Assembly: GCA_017529865.1 (NCBI GenBank)
Contig: JAFXNA010000015.1
Location: 1 to 52,153, forward strand
Length of the DNA: 52,153 nt
Direction: 5' to 3'
Source: Bacteroidaceae bacterium
GTDB lineage: Bacteria; Bacteroidota; Bacteroidia; Bacteroidales; Bacteroidaceae
The notes beneath the pieces were generated by a model. That model searched no databases and had not been told where the DNA came from. It was given only the letters and a program-made list of their open reading frames with translations. Below, one piece after another: positions 8,988-16,655 of this stretch; positions within the stretch are counted from its first letter, which is position 1; every line of letters starts with the position of its first letter. The translations under genes and the position numbers were made by a program.

Positions 8988-9025
8988 AAAAAAATGCGTT
9001 TAAGCCGAACAAAAATCAAGTTTAT
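8988..9025 (+). repeat. Interspersed repeat beginning AAAAAAATGCGTTTAAGCC
   Basis: The first 24 bases (8988-9011) equal 52107-52130 exactly. The continuation (TCAAGTTTA) is also shared with small changes. It lies just upstream of the yhhQ promoter. Confidence 0.75.
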
Positions 9026-9048
9026 TTGTATTTTTTGAGGCGTAGCAT

Positions 9049-9079
9049 TTTGTGCATTATGAATTTTTTACTACCTTTG
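9049..9079 (+). promoter_or_regulatory. Promoter of the yhhQ-queF operon
   Basis: TTTG at 9049-9052 and TACCTTTG at 9072-9079 are separated by exactly 19 bases, the expected Bacteroidota arrangement. Transcription should start near 9086 and give a leader of about 120 nt. Confidence 0.75.
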
Positions 9080-9111
9080 CACTCGCTTTTGAAAGTCCTT
9101 CCCATTAAGTT

Positions 9112-9169
9112 CTCCCCCTCGAGGGGAGTTAGAGGGGGGCTGACTATATTATTAACTCCCCGTATGGGG
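9112..9169. repeat. GC-rich palindromes in the yhhQ-queF leader
   Basis: CCCCTCGAGGGG (9115-9126) is a perfect palindrome. GGGGAGTT (9123-9130) can instead pair with AACTCCCC (9154-9161), and CCCC-GTAT-GGGG (9158-9169) forms another hairpin. Similar C/G-run palindromes occur at 40910-40930 and 51996-52038, so this is probably a REP-like intergenic element. Confidence 0.55.
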
Positions 9170-9202
9170 GCGTGTGCTTGAACACCACGCTAAAAAAACA
9201 AG
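9170..9202 (+). promoter_or_regulatory. Candidate class I preQ1 riboswitch aptamer
   Basis: The end of the leader can fold as an H-type pseudoknot. P1 is GCGTG (9170-9174) with CACGC (9186-9190). P2 is CTTG (9177-9180) with CAAG (9199-9202). The strands are joined by the A-rich tail TAAAAAAA (9191-9198). A C (9185) sits directly before the 3' strand of P1, as does the ligand-reading C of known preQ1-I aptamers, and the first loop base is U. P2 ends 6 bases before the ATG at 9209, so ligand binding could block translation. The downstream genes (a queuosine-precursor transporter and queF) are the expected targets. This is a hand fold; the loop departs from the consensus I remember (UGC in place of UUC). 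Confidence 0.6.
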
Positions 9203-9208
9203 AAATCA

Positions 9209-9949
9209 ATGGAAAAAAACATTTCTCCGAAGGGGACAGTCAGTGTCTTCTTCATGCTGATGGGAATCCTCTTCTGTGTGGCTCTCATCACCTCCAACCT
9301 GTTGGAAACCAAAGTATTCCGCGTCTATGGTGACATCTCGCTCACCTGCGGCTTCATCATCTTCCCTATTTCGTATATCCTCAACGACTGCATCGCCGAG
9401 GTGTGGGGCTATCGCAAGGCACGCCTCATCATCTGGACAGGCTTCCTGATGAACTTCTTTGTAGTCGTCATGGGAACCATTGCCTGCTTCCTGCCACCTT
9501 TGGAAGCTGGAGGCGACTCCGCCTTCCGTCAGATCTTCATGTTCGCCCCACAGATTACTGTAGCCAGTTTCATTGCCTTTGTAGTAGGTTCGTTCCTCAA
9601 TGCATGGGTCATGAGCCGCATGAAACTCGCCAATCGCAATAAGGGACACAAAAACTACTATTTCTCCCTGAGAGCCATCGCATCGACCATCGTGGGCGAG
9701 ACAGCCGACTCCGTCATCTTCTTCCCCCTCGCCTTCTACATCTTCCCCACCATCGTCGATGGAGAACCCAAGGTACCGTTCGATGTACTCATCAGCCTCA
9801 TGGTTACCCAGGTAGTTGCCAAGACCCTCTATGAGATCTTCGCCCTACCTATCACCATTCGCGTAGTGAACTACGTGAAACGTCATGAACACACCGATGT
9901 CTACGACGACAACATATCGTATAATGCATTCAAAATCAAGCAGATATAA
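9209..9949 (+). CDS. yhhQ: Queuosine precursor transporter (YhhQ / DUF165 family)
   Basis: The 246-residue membrane protein has about six hydrophobic segments and the family's typical sequence ([55 protein letters not shown]). YhhQ-type carriers import the queuosine precursors preQ0 or preQ1. The start at 9209 follows the candidate preQ1 aptamer and a leader of about 120 nt. Its stop shares one base with the queF start (TAATG), so the two genes are translationally coupled. Pairing import with preQ1 synthesis suggests the cell both salvages and makes queuosine. Confidence 0.9.
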   Translation: MEKNISPKGTVSVFFMLMGILFCVALITSNLLETKVFRVYGDISLTCGFIIFPISYILNDCIAEVWGYRKARLIIWTGFLMNFFVVVMGTIACFLPPLEAGGDSAFRQIFMFAPQITVASFIAFVVGSFLNAWVMSRMKLANRNKGHKNYYFSLRAIASTIVGETADSVIFFPLAFYIFPTIVDGEPKVPFDVLISLMVTQVVAKTLYEIFALPITIRVVNYVKRHEHTDVYDDNISYNAFKIKQI

Positions 9950-10407
9950 TGGAAAGAAACGAAGAAGGATTACAGTCATTGGGTAGCAAGACCCAATACC
10001 GTCAGGACTATGCTCCCGAGGTGCTCGAAACGTTCCAAAACAAACACCCCGAGAACGACTACTGGGTGCAGTTCAACTGCCCTGAGTTCACAAGCCTTTG
10101 CCCCATCACCGGCCAGCCCGACTTTGCAGAGATACGCATCAGCTATCTCCCCGATCAGCGCATGGTGGAGAGTAAGAGTCTCAAGCTCTACCTCTTCAGC
10201 TTCCGCAACCACGGCGACTTCCATGAGGACTGCGTCAACATCATCATGAAAGACCTCATACGCCTCATGACCCCCAAATACATCGAGGTCACAGGTATCT
10301 TCACCCCCCGCGGCGGCATCTCCATCTACCCCTACGCCAACTACGGCCGTCCCGGCACCAAGTACGAGCAATTGGCCGAGTACCGGCTCCAAAACCACGG
10401 GATGTAA
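9949..10407 (+). CDS. queF: NADPH-dependent 7-cyano-7-deazaguanine reductase QueF
   Basis: The 152-residue product is the short, single-domain type of QueF. It reduces preQ0 to preQ1 in queuosine tRNA-modification synthesis in the cytosol. The catalytic Cys51 lies in [12 protein letters not shown], with Asp58 nearby, and the signature ESKSLKLY is at residues 74-81. The start overlaps the yhhQ stop by one base. queC, queD and queE are not in this window. A weak palindrome (TTATTG-CA-CAATAA near 10455) follows, but it has no T run. Confidence 0.95.
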   Translation: MERNEEGLQSLGSKTQYRQDYAPEVLETFQNKHPENDYWVQFNCPEFTSLCPITGQPDFAEIRISYLPDQRMVESKSLKLYLFSFRNHGDFHEDCVNIIMKDLIRLMTPKYIEVTGIFTPRGGISIYPYANYGRPGTKYEQLAEYRLQNHGM

Positions 10408-10520
10408 ACTTTCAACCCATCAACAACCTACCATTATCTCCGAATAAGCCCTTGTTATTGCACAATAAGGCATTGTTATCTGAAAAAGGAATGCAGAGAC
10501 AATTGGCCAATCGTTCTCAT

Positions 10521-10849
10521 AAAGGGACAGAGGGGACAAGGGGACAGCCATTTTCTGTCCCGACACCCCTGTTTTCACCATCACTCAGAACGAAAAACGC
10601 CCCTACAAGTATCTGTAGCAATGATTTAAACTATATATACTACCCATAATCAATACAAAAAACTATCCATTTATACCTTATAAATAAGCATTATACACCT
10701 AAAATTTATAATAAAGAAGAGTATAAATTAGATAGAAAGAGACACAGACAATACGAAACAAACAGAAAAGAGACAAATCAACACAAGCGACAAAGGGGGT
10801 GCACGCGCAGATTTTCCTTGTCCCCTTGTCCCCTTTGTCCCCTGTCCCT
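10521..10849. repeat. AT-rich island flanked by inverted GGGGACA arrays
   Basis: The left arm (10521-10547) is built of GGGACAG, GGGGACAA and GGGGACAG units. The right arm (10816-10849) is the reverse complement of a similar array (AGGGACA, GGGGACAAA, GGGGACAA, GGGGACAA). Between them is about 270 bases of AT-rich DNA without a credible gene. It resembles a non-autonomous or relic element with terminal inverted repeats, but I see no target-site duplication. Confidence 0.5.
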
Positions 10850-11238
10850 CGAAAATAGCACAGCACAACCCTCAAGAAGAAGGTCCCCAGCTCTGAACTA
10901 AACGCCCCGGCTAAAGGAAGTAAACGGCTCATCTAAAGGAACTAAGCAGCCAGCCCGCTTCCTTTGGGTTAATTGACAGCTAGCTGCAAACAGCAAGAAC
11001 CAAGTATTTTGATGAGAAAAACACTGAATAATCGTGACTTCAATTGGCTCTCATGCATTTTATGGATGCACAGCCATGATTTCCGTTGATATTCCCGAAT
11101 GGGCAAGAAAATTCCTTGAGTGAGGTCTGATTCTTATTCTTTGTGTTGGAGATACTAATTGATAGATGAAAGTTGATGTATTTTAGTGTAATGATGCAAT
11201 ATTTTCTATTGTTTGGGATTTATATGGATGAAAATCAT

Positions 11239-11246
11239 TATATTTG
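11239..11246 (+). promoter_or_regulatory. Promoter -7 box for the leucine-rich lipoprotein
   Basis: TATATTTG matches TAnnTTTG and is followed by CAAAC. It lies 22 bases before the ATG at 11268. Confidence 0.6.
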
Positions 11247-11267
11247 CAAACAAAATAATCCGTAATT

Positions 11268-11969
11268 ATGATGCGTATGAAAAAATTATTAGTATTTGCT
11301 GTTTTATCCTGCCTCATGTTTTCATGTGAAAAAGACGAAGATGAAGGACATCCAGTCACTATTGACGGGCTGAAATACTACCTTTATTCTCAATCAGCAG
11401 TAATAGACTGGGGAAATACCTCGTCAGGAGTACTCATGATTCCTTCTGAGGTTAACTACAATGGGAAAAAATATATCGTGAAAGGGATGGCTGCGGGTGC
11501 ATTTACTCGAAGCACCGAGTTAACAAAGGTGATTATACCCAAAACGATAGACGAGATTGTACATCATGTTTTAAATGGGATGAACGGAGCTATCTCACCA
11601 GACTATATGAACCCTTTTGCTGGATGTACAGCACTTGAATCAATAGAAGTTGATAAGGATAATCCCTTCATGTGCTCTGTTGATGGAGTACTCATCAGCA
11701 AAGACAAGACACGATTGTATGCTTACCCTGCAGGAGCAAAAAGAGAAAGCTACACCATTTCAGAGACTATCACATGGATTGGAGCAAATGCTTTTGCTTT
11801 TAGTCAGAATCTTTCTACATTGTTTTTTAGGGGCACAGTCACTGGTGACATATCAGAAGACGCTTTTGAAGGCATGAATACCACAACCGTCATCTATGTC
11901 CAGCAATCAGAAATCGAGAAGGTTCAGAAAGTGTTCCCTGGTACTGTCCTTGCAATCGATAATAATTAA
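11268..11969 (+). CDS. BspA-type leucine-rich repeat lipoprotein
   Basis: The 233-residue protein has a lipoprotein signal (KKLLVFAVLSCLMFSC; Cys20 would be lipidated) followed by an acidic linker (EKDEDEG). From about residue 40 it shows the irregular repeats of the LRR_5 / BspA family (MIPSEVNYNGKKYIVKGMAA, AGAFTRSTELTKVIIPKTI, FAGCTALESIEVDKDNP, IGANAFAFSQNLSTLFFRG). Such proteins sit at the Bacteroidota surface and often mediate adhesion. It is monocistronic, directly behind its own promoter; no Shine-Dalgarno is visible. The start could also be the second or third Met (11271, 11277). Confidence 0.85.
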   Translation: MMRMKKLLVFAVLSCLMFSCEKDEDEGHPVTIDGLKYYLYSQSAVIDWGNTSSGVLMIPSEVNYNGKKYIVKGMAAGAFTRSTELTKVIIPKTIDEIVHHVLNGMNGAISPDYMNPFAGCTALESIEVDKDNPFMCSVDGVLISKDKTRLYAYPAGAKRESYTISETITWIGANAFAFSQNLSTLFFRGTVTGDISEDAFEGMNTTTVIYVQQSEIEKVQKVFPGTVLAIDNN

Positions 11970-12013
11970 ATTTTCCTTCAAGTTCCCTGCATTGCCTGAG
12001 CATGTACGAGAGT

Positions 12014-12044
12014 TTTGGACCGTCGGATAAATTGAGTATTTTTG
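12014..12044 (+). promoter_or_regulatory. Promoter of the membrane-protein gene
   Basis: TTTG at 12014-12017 and TATTTTTG at 12037-12044 are separated by 19 bases, a full Bacteroidota promoter. It sits right before the gene and rules out the TTG start at 12042. Confidence 0.75.
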
Positions 12045-12068
12045 CAGCACAATTTGAGTTTATTGAAT

Positions 12069-12635
12069 ATGCAGACTAGATTCAAGAAAAATGCTAAGAT
12101 CTTCGACATTGTCATCACAGCCGTAGCTGCAATGGTTTCGGTAGGCGTGATGCTTTATGCCATTGTTCACTTCGGCCTCCAAGAGGCATGGCCAGAATTG
12201 GTGCTCAACCTGTTTTACATCGCCTGTCTGGTGATGATCTGGTTGTACTTCTTCAACCGAATGGATACCCATCGGTTCAACTATTGGTGCTCCGTCTCGG
12301 TGGGCATCACGGTACTGCTGCGCGATATCCTCTTTGCCCCTCCATTGGCCTATTACGCGCTGCATCTGGCTTGCCTCACCCTGTCGGTGCTGCTGCTCTG
12401 CATGCTCACCTTCTTTTATGCACGCAAGAACTGGCAGAGCTATACCAAGCGCAACCTGTGGATCATCTGCATCATCGACATGATCATCGCAGCATTGTAC
12501 AACTACGATATCTATCTGGAACCCATCAACGAATACACAGACTATCTGATGACAGAAATCTGGATACGTCCCACCATCACCTACGGACTGGTGGCCTGTT
12601 TCGTAACGGAACAAAGGAATCACGGAAATCCGTGA
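12069..12635 (+). CDS. Integral membrane protein of unknown function
   Basis: The 188-residue product starts with a basic segment (MQTRFKKNAK) and has about five to six hydrophobic stretches (FDIVITAVAAMVSVGVMLYA, LVLNLFYIACLVMIWLYFF, and others). Polar motifs are few (LFYARKNWQSYTKRN). The ATG at 12069 is preferred because the promoter box ends at 12044. The gene stands alone and converges with the alcohol dehydrogenase gene, with only 3 bases between the stops. I do not recognise a family; its size and make-up suggest an inner-membrane protein of unknown role. Confidence 0.75.
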   Translation: MQTRFKKNAKIFDIVITAVAAMVSVGVMLYAIVHFGLQEAWPELVLNLFYIACLVMIWLYFFNRMDTHRFNYWCSVSVGITVLLRDILFAPPLAYYALHLACLTLSVLLLCMLTFFYARKNWQSYTKRNLWIICIIDMIIAALYNYDIYLEPINEYTDYLMTEIWIRPTITYGLVACFVTEQRNHGNP

Positions 12636-12638
12636 ATC

Positions 12639-13820
12639 CTACCTTGCCATCTGATAGATAGCTTTGACGTCTGCGGCATGGAGACGCATGAACTTGCCTT
12701 GCGGCTTAGTGTTGTCGAGGGTGCATTTGCGGGTCATGAGGTCGATTTCGTCATCTGTGACATCACGGCCGATGAGTTCGTGAATGTTGATGGGCATACC
12801 TATCTGATGGTAGAAGCGCTCCATGGCTTCGATGCCGCGAAGGGCAGTTGATGCAGGGTCGGTGAAGTCGTTCTGCACACCCATGACATTAACGGCAAAG
12901 CGGACGAAGCGGCTGACATTCTGCTTGTAGACATAACGTGCCCAACTTGGCCAGATGGCTGCAAGTCCTGCTCCGTGAGTAACATCGAACAGACCGCTGA
13001 GCTCGTGCTCGATGTTATGGGTGGCCCAATCGCCATTGTTGCGATTGCCTGTCACATCGTTATGAGCAAGGCTACCAACCCACATGATCTGTGCACGCTG
13101 ACGATAGTCTTCGGGATTCTTGAGCACTTCCAGAACACATTGCTGCATGGTGCGCATCAATGCCTCAGCAATTTCATCGGAGATGGTCATATCGCAATCG
13201 GGATTGAAGTAGCGCTCCATCGTATGCATCATGATGTCGGTAACTCCTGCTGCGGTCTGATAAGGAGGCAGGGTGAAGGTACGACAGGGGTTCATGATGG
13301 CGAACTTAGGCCGGCAGATGTTGTTGGAGTAGCCTAACTTGATACCACCGTCTTCGTTGGTGATAACACTGGCTTCGCTCATCTCGCTTCCTGCAGCTGG
13401 GATGGTGAGCACCACACCAACTGGCATACATTGGGTAGCATCGGCCTTACCGAGATAGAAATCCCACACCTCTCCATCATAAACCGCTCCGTAGCCGATA
13501 GCCTTCGCGGAATCGATGACACTACCGCCACCGATGGCGAGGATGAAGTCGAGACGTAACTCTCGACAGAGGGCGATACCTTCGTGAACTTTCGACAAAC
13601 GAGGATTGGGCACTACCCCACCCAACTTCTCGAAATAGATGCCAGCAGCCTGCAACTGACTGCATACCTTGTCGAGCAGACCTGAACGGATGGCACTTTG
13701 GCCACCATAATGGACTAAGACGCGGGTTCCGCCGTACTTGGTGACTAACTGAGCTACCTTCTCTTCCGACTCCTGTCCGAACTCCACTTCTGTGGGTGCA
13801 TAGAAATTAAAATCTTTCAT
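12639..13820 (-). CDS. Iron-containing alcohol dehydrogenase (BdhA/YqhD-like)
   Basis: The 393-residue protein has the group III Fe-ADH pattern: the NAD(P)-binding signature ILAIGGGSVIDSAKAIGYGA at about residues 93-112, the IPAAGSEMSEASVI loop, and metal-ligand regions (AAGVTDIMMHTMERYF, NIEHELSGLFDVTHGAGLA). It is closest to the NADPH-dependent butanol dehydrogenases and YqhD-type aldehyde reductases. The likely role is cytosolic reduction of aldehydes to alcohols, as a redox sink or in detoxification. It is divergent from feoAB across a 212-base spacer with a promoter for each gene. Confidence 0.92.
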   Translation of the reverse strand: MKDFNFYAPTEVEFGQESEEKVAQLVTKYGGTRVLVHYGGQSAIRSGLLDKVCSQLQAAGIYFEKLGGVVPNPRLSKVHEGIALCRELRLDFILAIGGGSVIDSAKAIGYGAVYDGEVWDFYLGKADATQCMPVGVVLTIPAAGSEMSEASVITNEDGGIKLGYSNNICRPKFAIMNPCRTFTLPPYQTAAGVTDIMMHTMERYFNPDCDMTISDEIAEALMRTMQQCVLEVLKNPEDYRQRAQIMWVGSLAHNDVTGNRNNGDWATHNIEHELSGLFDVTHGAGLAAIWPSWARYVYKQNVSRFVRFAVNVMGVQNDFTDPASTALRGIEAMERFYHQIGMPINIHELIGRDVTDDEIDLMTRKCTLDNTKPQGKFMRLHAADVKAIYQMAR

Positions 13821-13941
13821 GGTCTTATTTACTATTAGACTATTTAACTATTTACTATTATTATTATTTGTTCATTTACTATTTATTCATTCTGCAAACC
13901 CTAACTTTCGGAAGTTTATTCCTTATTCCACATTTACGGCA

Positions 13942-13973
13942 CAAAGATAGGAAAAAAAACGAATACTCACAAA
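13942..13973 (-). promoter_or_regulatory. Promoter of the alcohol dehydrogenase gene
   Basis: On the reverse strand TTTG (13970-13973) and TATCTTTG (13942-13949) are separated by 20 bases. The leader is about 115 bases and AT-rich. Confidence 0.65.
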
Positions 13974-14002
13974 TAAGTATTGCACAATTTGCAAAAATAC
14001 AC

Positions 14003-14010
14003 TAACTTTG
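14003..14010 (+). promoter_or_regulatory. Promoter -7 box of feoAB
   Basis: TAACTTTG followed by CAAAA, 22 bases before the ATG at 14033. I see no obvious iron-responsive operator in the 60 bases around it. Confidence 0.65.
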
Positions 14011-14032
14011 CAAAAATTTTCGAAGAAAAATC

Positions 14033-16402
14033 ATGAAACTATCGGAACTGAAGACAGGCGAAACGGCGGTCATTGCGAAGGTATATGGTCACGGCGGATT
14101 TAGGAAACGTATCATCGAGATGGGGTTCATCAAGGGTACAGAAGTGGAGGTGGTGCTAAACGCACCGCTGCAAGACCCTGTGAAATACAAGTTGATGGAC
14201 TACGAGGTGAGCCTGCGCCGTGCAGAGGCAGACCTGGTGGAGGTAGTGACTCAAGCAGAAGCAGAGGAATGGCATAAGAGCCAAGCGGCCACTCCTGGCA
14301 TCGTGGCAGACGATTGTGACTTCCGTCATGCAGTAGCCGAAGCGAAGGGAAAGAACATCCTCGTGGCGTTCGTGGGTAACCCCAACTGCGGCAAAACCAG
14401 CCTGTTTAATATTGCAGGCAATGCCCACGAACATGTAGGCAACTATTCTGGAGTGACCGTCGATGCAAAGGTGGGCAACACGAAGTTCGAGGGCTACACA
14501 TTCAAGATCGTGGACCTGCCAGGCACCTATAGCCTATCAGCCTATACACCCGAGGAACTTTACGTCAGGAAATATATCATCGAACAGACCCCCGATGTCA
14601 TCATCAACGTGGTAGATGCATCGAATCTGGAACGCAACCTCTATCTTACTGCCCAACTCATCGACATGGACGTGCCGATGATTATGGCACTAAACATGTA
14701 TGACGAACTAAAGGAGAGCGGTCACCGACTGGATATCAACCAGCTGGGCACCCTGCTGGGTGTGCCCGTCGTGCCGACCATCGGACGGACTGGCGAAGGT
14801 GTACAACAACTGTTGCATGAAATCATCGAGATATACGAAGGCAAACAGCATACATTCCGACATATCCACATCAACCACGGAACCCTGTTGGAGGGGATGA
14901 TTGAACGAGTGGAGGCACTGATTCGTGTAAATCCAGAACCCCACCACAACTACTCAGGACGTTTTCTTGCCATCAAACTATTGGAGAACGACCATCAGGT
15001 AGAAGAAATCGTGAAGACCCTGCCCAACGCAAAGGACATCCTGAAGGAGCGCAATCGCTGTCAGGCAGAAATCCGACTGGAACTGGGCGAAGACTCCGAG
15101 GGAGCCATTACTGATGCTAAATACGGATTCGTGCAAGGTGCACTGAAGGAATGTCTCGTGAAGAAAACTGTGTATAAACGCAGGACGACGAAACGGATTG
15201 ATGCTTATGTGACGAACCGCTTCTTAGGATTCCCTATCTTCATCGCTCTGATGTTCCTTACCTTCTTCTGTACATTTACATTGGGACAATACCCAATGGA
15301 CTGGATAGATAGCGGTGTGGGTTGGTTGAGCGAACTGATTAGCAACCACATGGCCGACGGACCGCTGAAAGACCTGCTGGTGGATGGTATCTTGGCAGGT
15401 GTGGGTGGCGTCATTGTGTTCCTGCCCAACATCCTGATACTCTACGCTTTCATTTCATGGATGGAGGATTCGGGCTATATGGCTCGCGCGGCATTCATCA
15501 TGGATAGAATCATGCATAAGATGGGACTGCACGGCAAGTCGTTCATTCCGATGATTATGGGATTCGGATGTAATATCCCCGCCATCATGGCGACCCGAAC
15601 CATCGAGGACCGTAAGTCGCGACTCATCACCATGCTCATTGTGCCACTGATGTCGTGCTCAGCCCGTCTGCCCGTCTATATCATCATCATCGGAGCCTTC
15701 TTCCCTAAAAACCAAGCACTCATCCTCTTTGCCATCTATCTCATCGGTATCGTGATGAGTGTGCTGATGGCACATCTATTCAGCCGTTTCGTGGTTAAGG
15801 GCGAGTCGAGTCCGTTTGTGATGGAACTCCCACCCTACCGCCTTCCGTCAGGCAAGTCTGTGGTACGCCACACATGGGAGAAAGGAAAGCAATACCTAAA
15901 GAAGATGGGCACCATCATCCTGGCAGCCAGCATTGTAGTGTGGGCATTGACTTACTTCCCTCATCACGACGAACTCAGCGATGAGCAACAGATGGAACAA
16001 AGCTATATCGGACAACTGGGTAAAGCCGTAGAACCAGCCATCCGTCCTTGCGGGCTGCAATGGAAGGAAGGTGTGAGTCTCATCACAGGTGTGGGAGCGA
16101 AAGAGATTGTAGCATCGACAATGGGCGTGCTGTATGCTACCTCTTCAGAATCGACTGAAGAAACAGAGGATTCTGAAGGTTCCCACTTATCCCAAATCAT
16201 CGCCAATAGCAGTATGACACCATTATCTGCATTTGCCTTCATGGTGTTTGTCTTACTTTATATGCCATGTTTGCCTGCTTGTATCGCTATTAAAAACGAG
16301 TCGGGCAAATGGCGGTGGGCATTGTTTGCAGCAGGCTACACAACTGCATTAGCATGGATTTGCGCAACAGTAGTATTTCAAATTGGAAGTCTGGTATTGT
16401 AA
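14033..16402 (+). CDS. feoB: FeoA-FeoB fusion, ferrous iron transporter
   Basis: The 789-residue protein begins with a FeoA SH3-like domain (about 1-75: LSELKTGETAVIAKVYGHGG, RIIEMGFIKGTEVEV) fused to FeoB. The G domain shows G1 GNPNCGKTS (115-123), G3 DLPG and G4 NMYD. The membrane part carries the Gate-type motifs (GCNIPAIMATRTIEDRKSRL, PLMSCSARLPVYI). It imports Fe2+ across the inner membrane with nucleotide hydrolysis in the cytosolic domain. FeoA-FeoB fusions are usual in Bacteroidota. The stop shares one base with the next start (TAATG), linking it to the Cys-rich peptide. Confidence 0.96.
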   Translation: MKLSELKTGETAVIAKVYGHGGFRKRIIEMGFIKGTEVEVVLNAPLQDPVKYKLMDYEVSLRRAEADLVEVVTQAEAEEWHKSQAATPGIVADDCDFRHAVAEAKGKNILVAFVGNPNCGKTSLFNIAGNAHEHVGNYSGVTVDAKVGNTKFEGYTFKIVDLPGTYSLSAYTPEELYVRKYIIEQTPDVIINVVDASNLERNLYLTAQLIDMDVPMIMALNMYDELKESGHRLDINQLGTLLGVPVVPTIGRTGEGVQQLLHEIIEIYEGKQHTFRHIHINHGTLLEGMIERVEALIRVNPEPHHNYSGRFLAIKLLENDHQVEEIVKTLPNAKDILKERNRCQAEIRLELGEDSEGAITDAKYGFVQGALKECLVKKTVYKRRTTKRIDAYVTNRFLGFPIFIALMFLTFFCTFTLGQYPMDWIDSGVGWLSELISNHMADGPLKDLLVDGILAGVGGVIVFLPNILILYAFISWMEDSGYMARAAFIMDRIMHKMGLHGKSFIPMIMGFGCNIPAIMATRTIEDRKSRLITMLIVPLMSCSARLPVYIIIIGAFFPKNQALILFAIYLIGIVMSVLMAHLFSRFVVKGESSPFVMELPPYRLPSGKSVVRHTWEKGKQYLKKMGTIILAASIVVWALTYFPHHDELSDEQQMEQSYIGQLGKAVEPAIRPCGLQWKEGVSLITGVGAKEIVASTMGVLYATSSESTEETEDSEGSHLSQIIANSSMTPLSAFAFMVFVLLYMPCLPACIAIKNESGKWRWALFAAGYTTALAWICATVVFQIGSLVL

Positions 16403-16575
16403 TGAACCAAGAAGTCATCGTCTATATCCTCATTGGCCTGGCCGTCCTGGTTGTTGGACTTAGGATTTACAAGATTATCACCCATAAGCATCAGTGTTGC
16501 GAAAAGGGAGATGACGGATGTAATTGTGAGGGTTGTCCATTGGCTAACGAGGGGTGTAAAATGAGGGAAAAGTGA
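16402..16575 (+). CDS. FeoB-associated Cys-rich membrane protein
   Basis: This 57-residue protein has one N-terminal membrane helix (EVIVYILIGLAVLVVGLRIY) and a Cys-rich tail (QCCEKGD, GCNCEGCPLANEGC; seven Cys). It matches the small partners often found after feoB, thought to help deliver or sense iron at FeoB. The longer frame from 16309 is not real: the TAATG overlap with feoB marks the start. The gene is followed by a short GTGAAGA tandem run (about 16571-16597). Confidence 0.85.
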   Translation: MNQEVIVYILIGLAVLVVGLRIYKIITHKHQCCEKGDDGCNCEGCPLANEGCKMREK

Positions 16576-16638
16576 AGAGTGAAGAGTGAAAAGTGAAAAA
16601 AAACACGAACCGCGAACCGCTATACTCTAAACTTTTTG

Positions 16639-16646
16639 TATCTTTG
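16639..16646 (+). promoter_or_regulatory. Promoter -7 box of the RidA-domain gene
   Basis: TATCTTTG followed by CAAC, 10 bases before the ATG at 16656. It excludes the upstream ATG at 16593 and implies a very short leader. Confidence 0.6.
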
Positions 16647-16655
16647 CAACTTGAA

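Larger units (their letters stand above)
10408..11267. other. 860-base spacer with no convincing gene
   Basis: The spacer holds two inverted GGGGACA arrays around an AT-rich core (10521-10849), then about 400 bases with scattered stops, and finally the promoter of the leucine-rich lipoprotein. Short open frames at 10452-10649 (+) and 10699-10932 (-) read through the GGGGACA arrays and look like chance frames. The part 10980-11150 has no repeat, hairpin or gene that I can see; it could be decayed coding DNA. Confidence 0.5.

Noticed and set aside
10699..10932. 77-codon minus-strand frame in the spacer
   Set aside because: It reads through the GGGGACA array and an AT-rich tract, has no promoter and no domain, and its composition changes midway.
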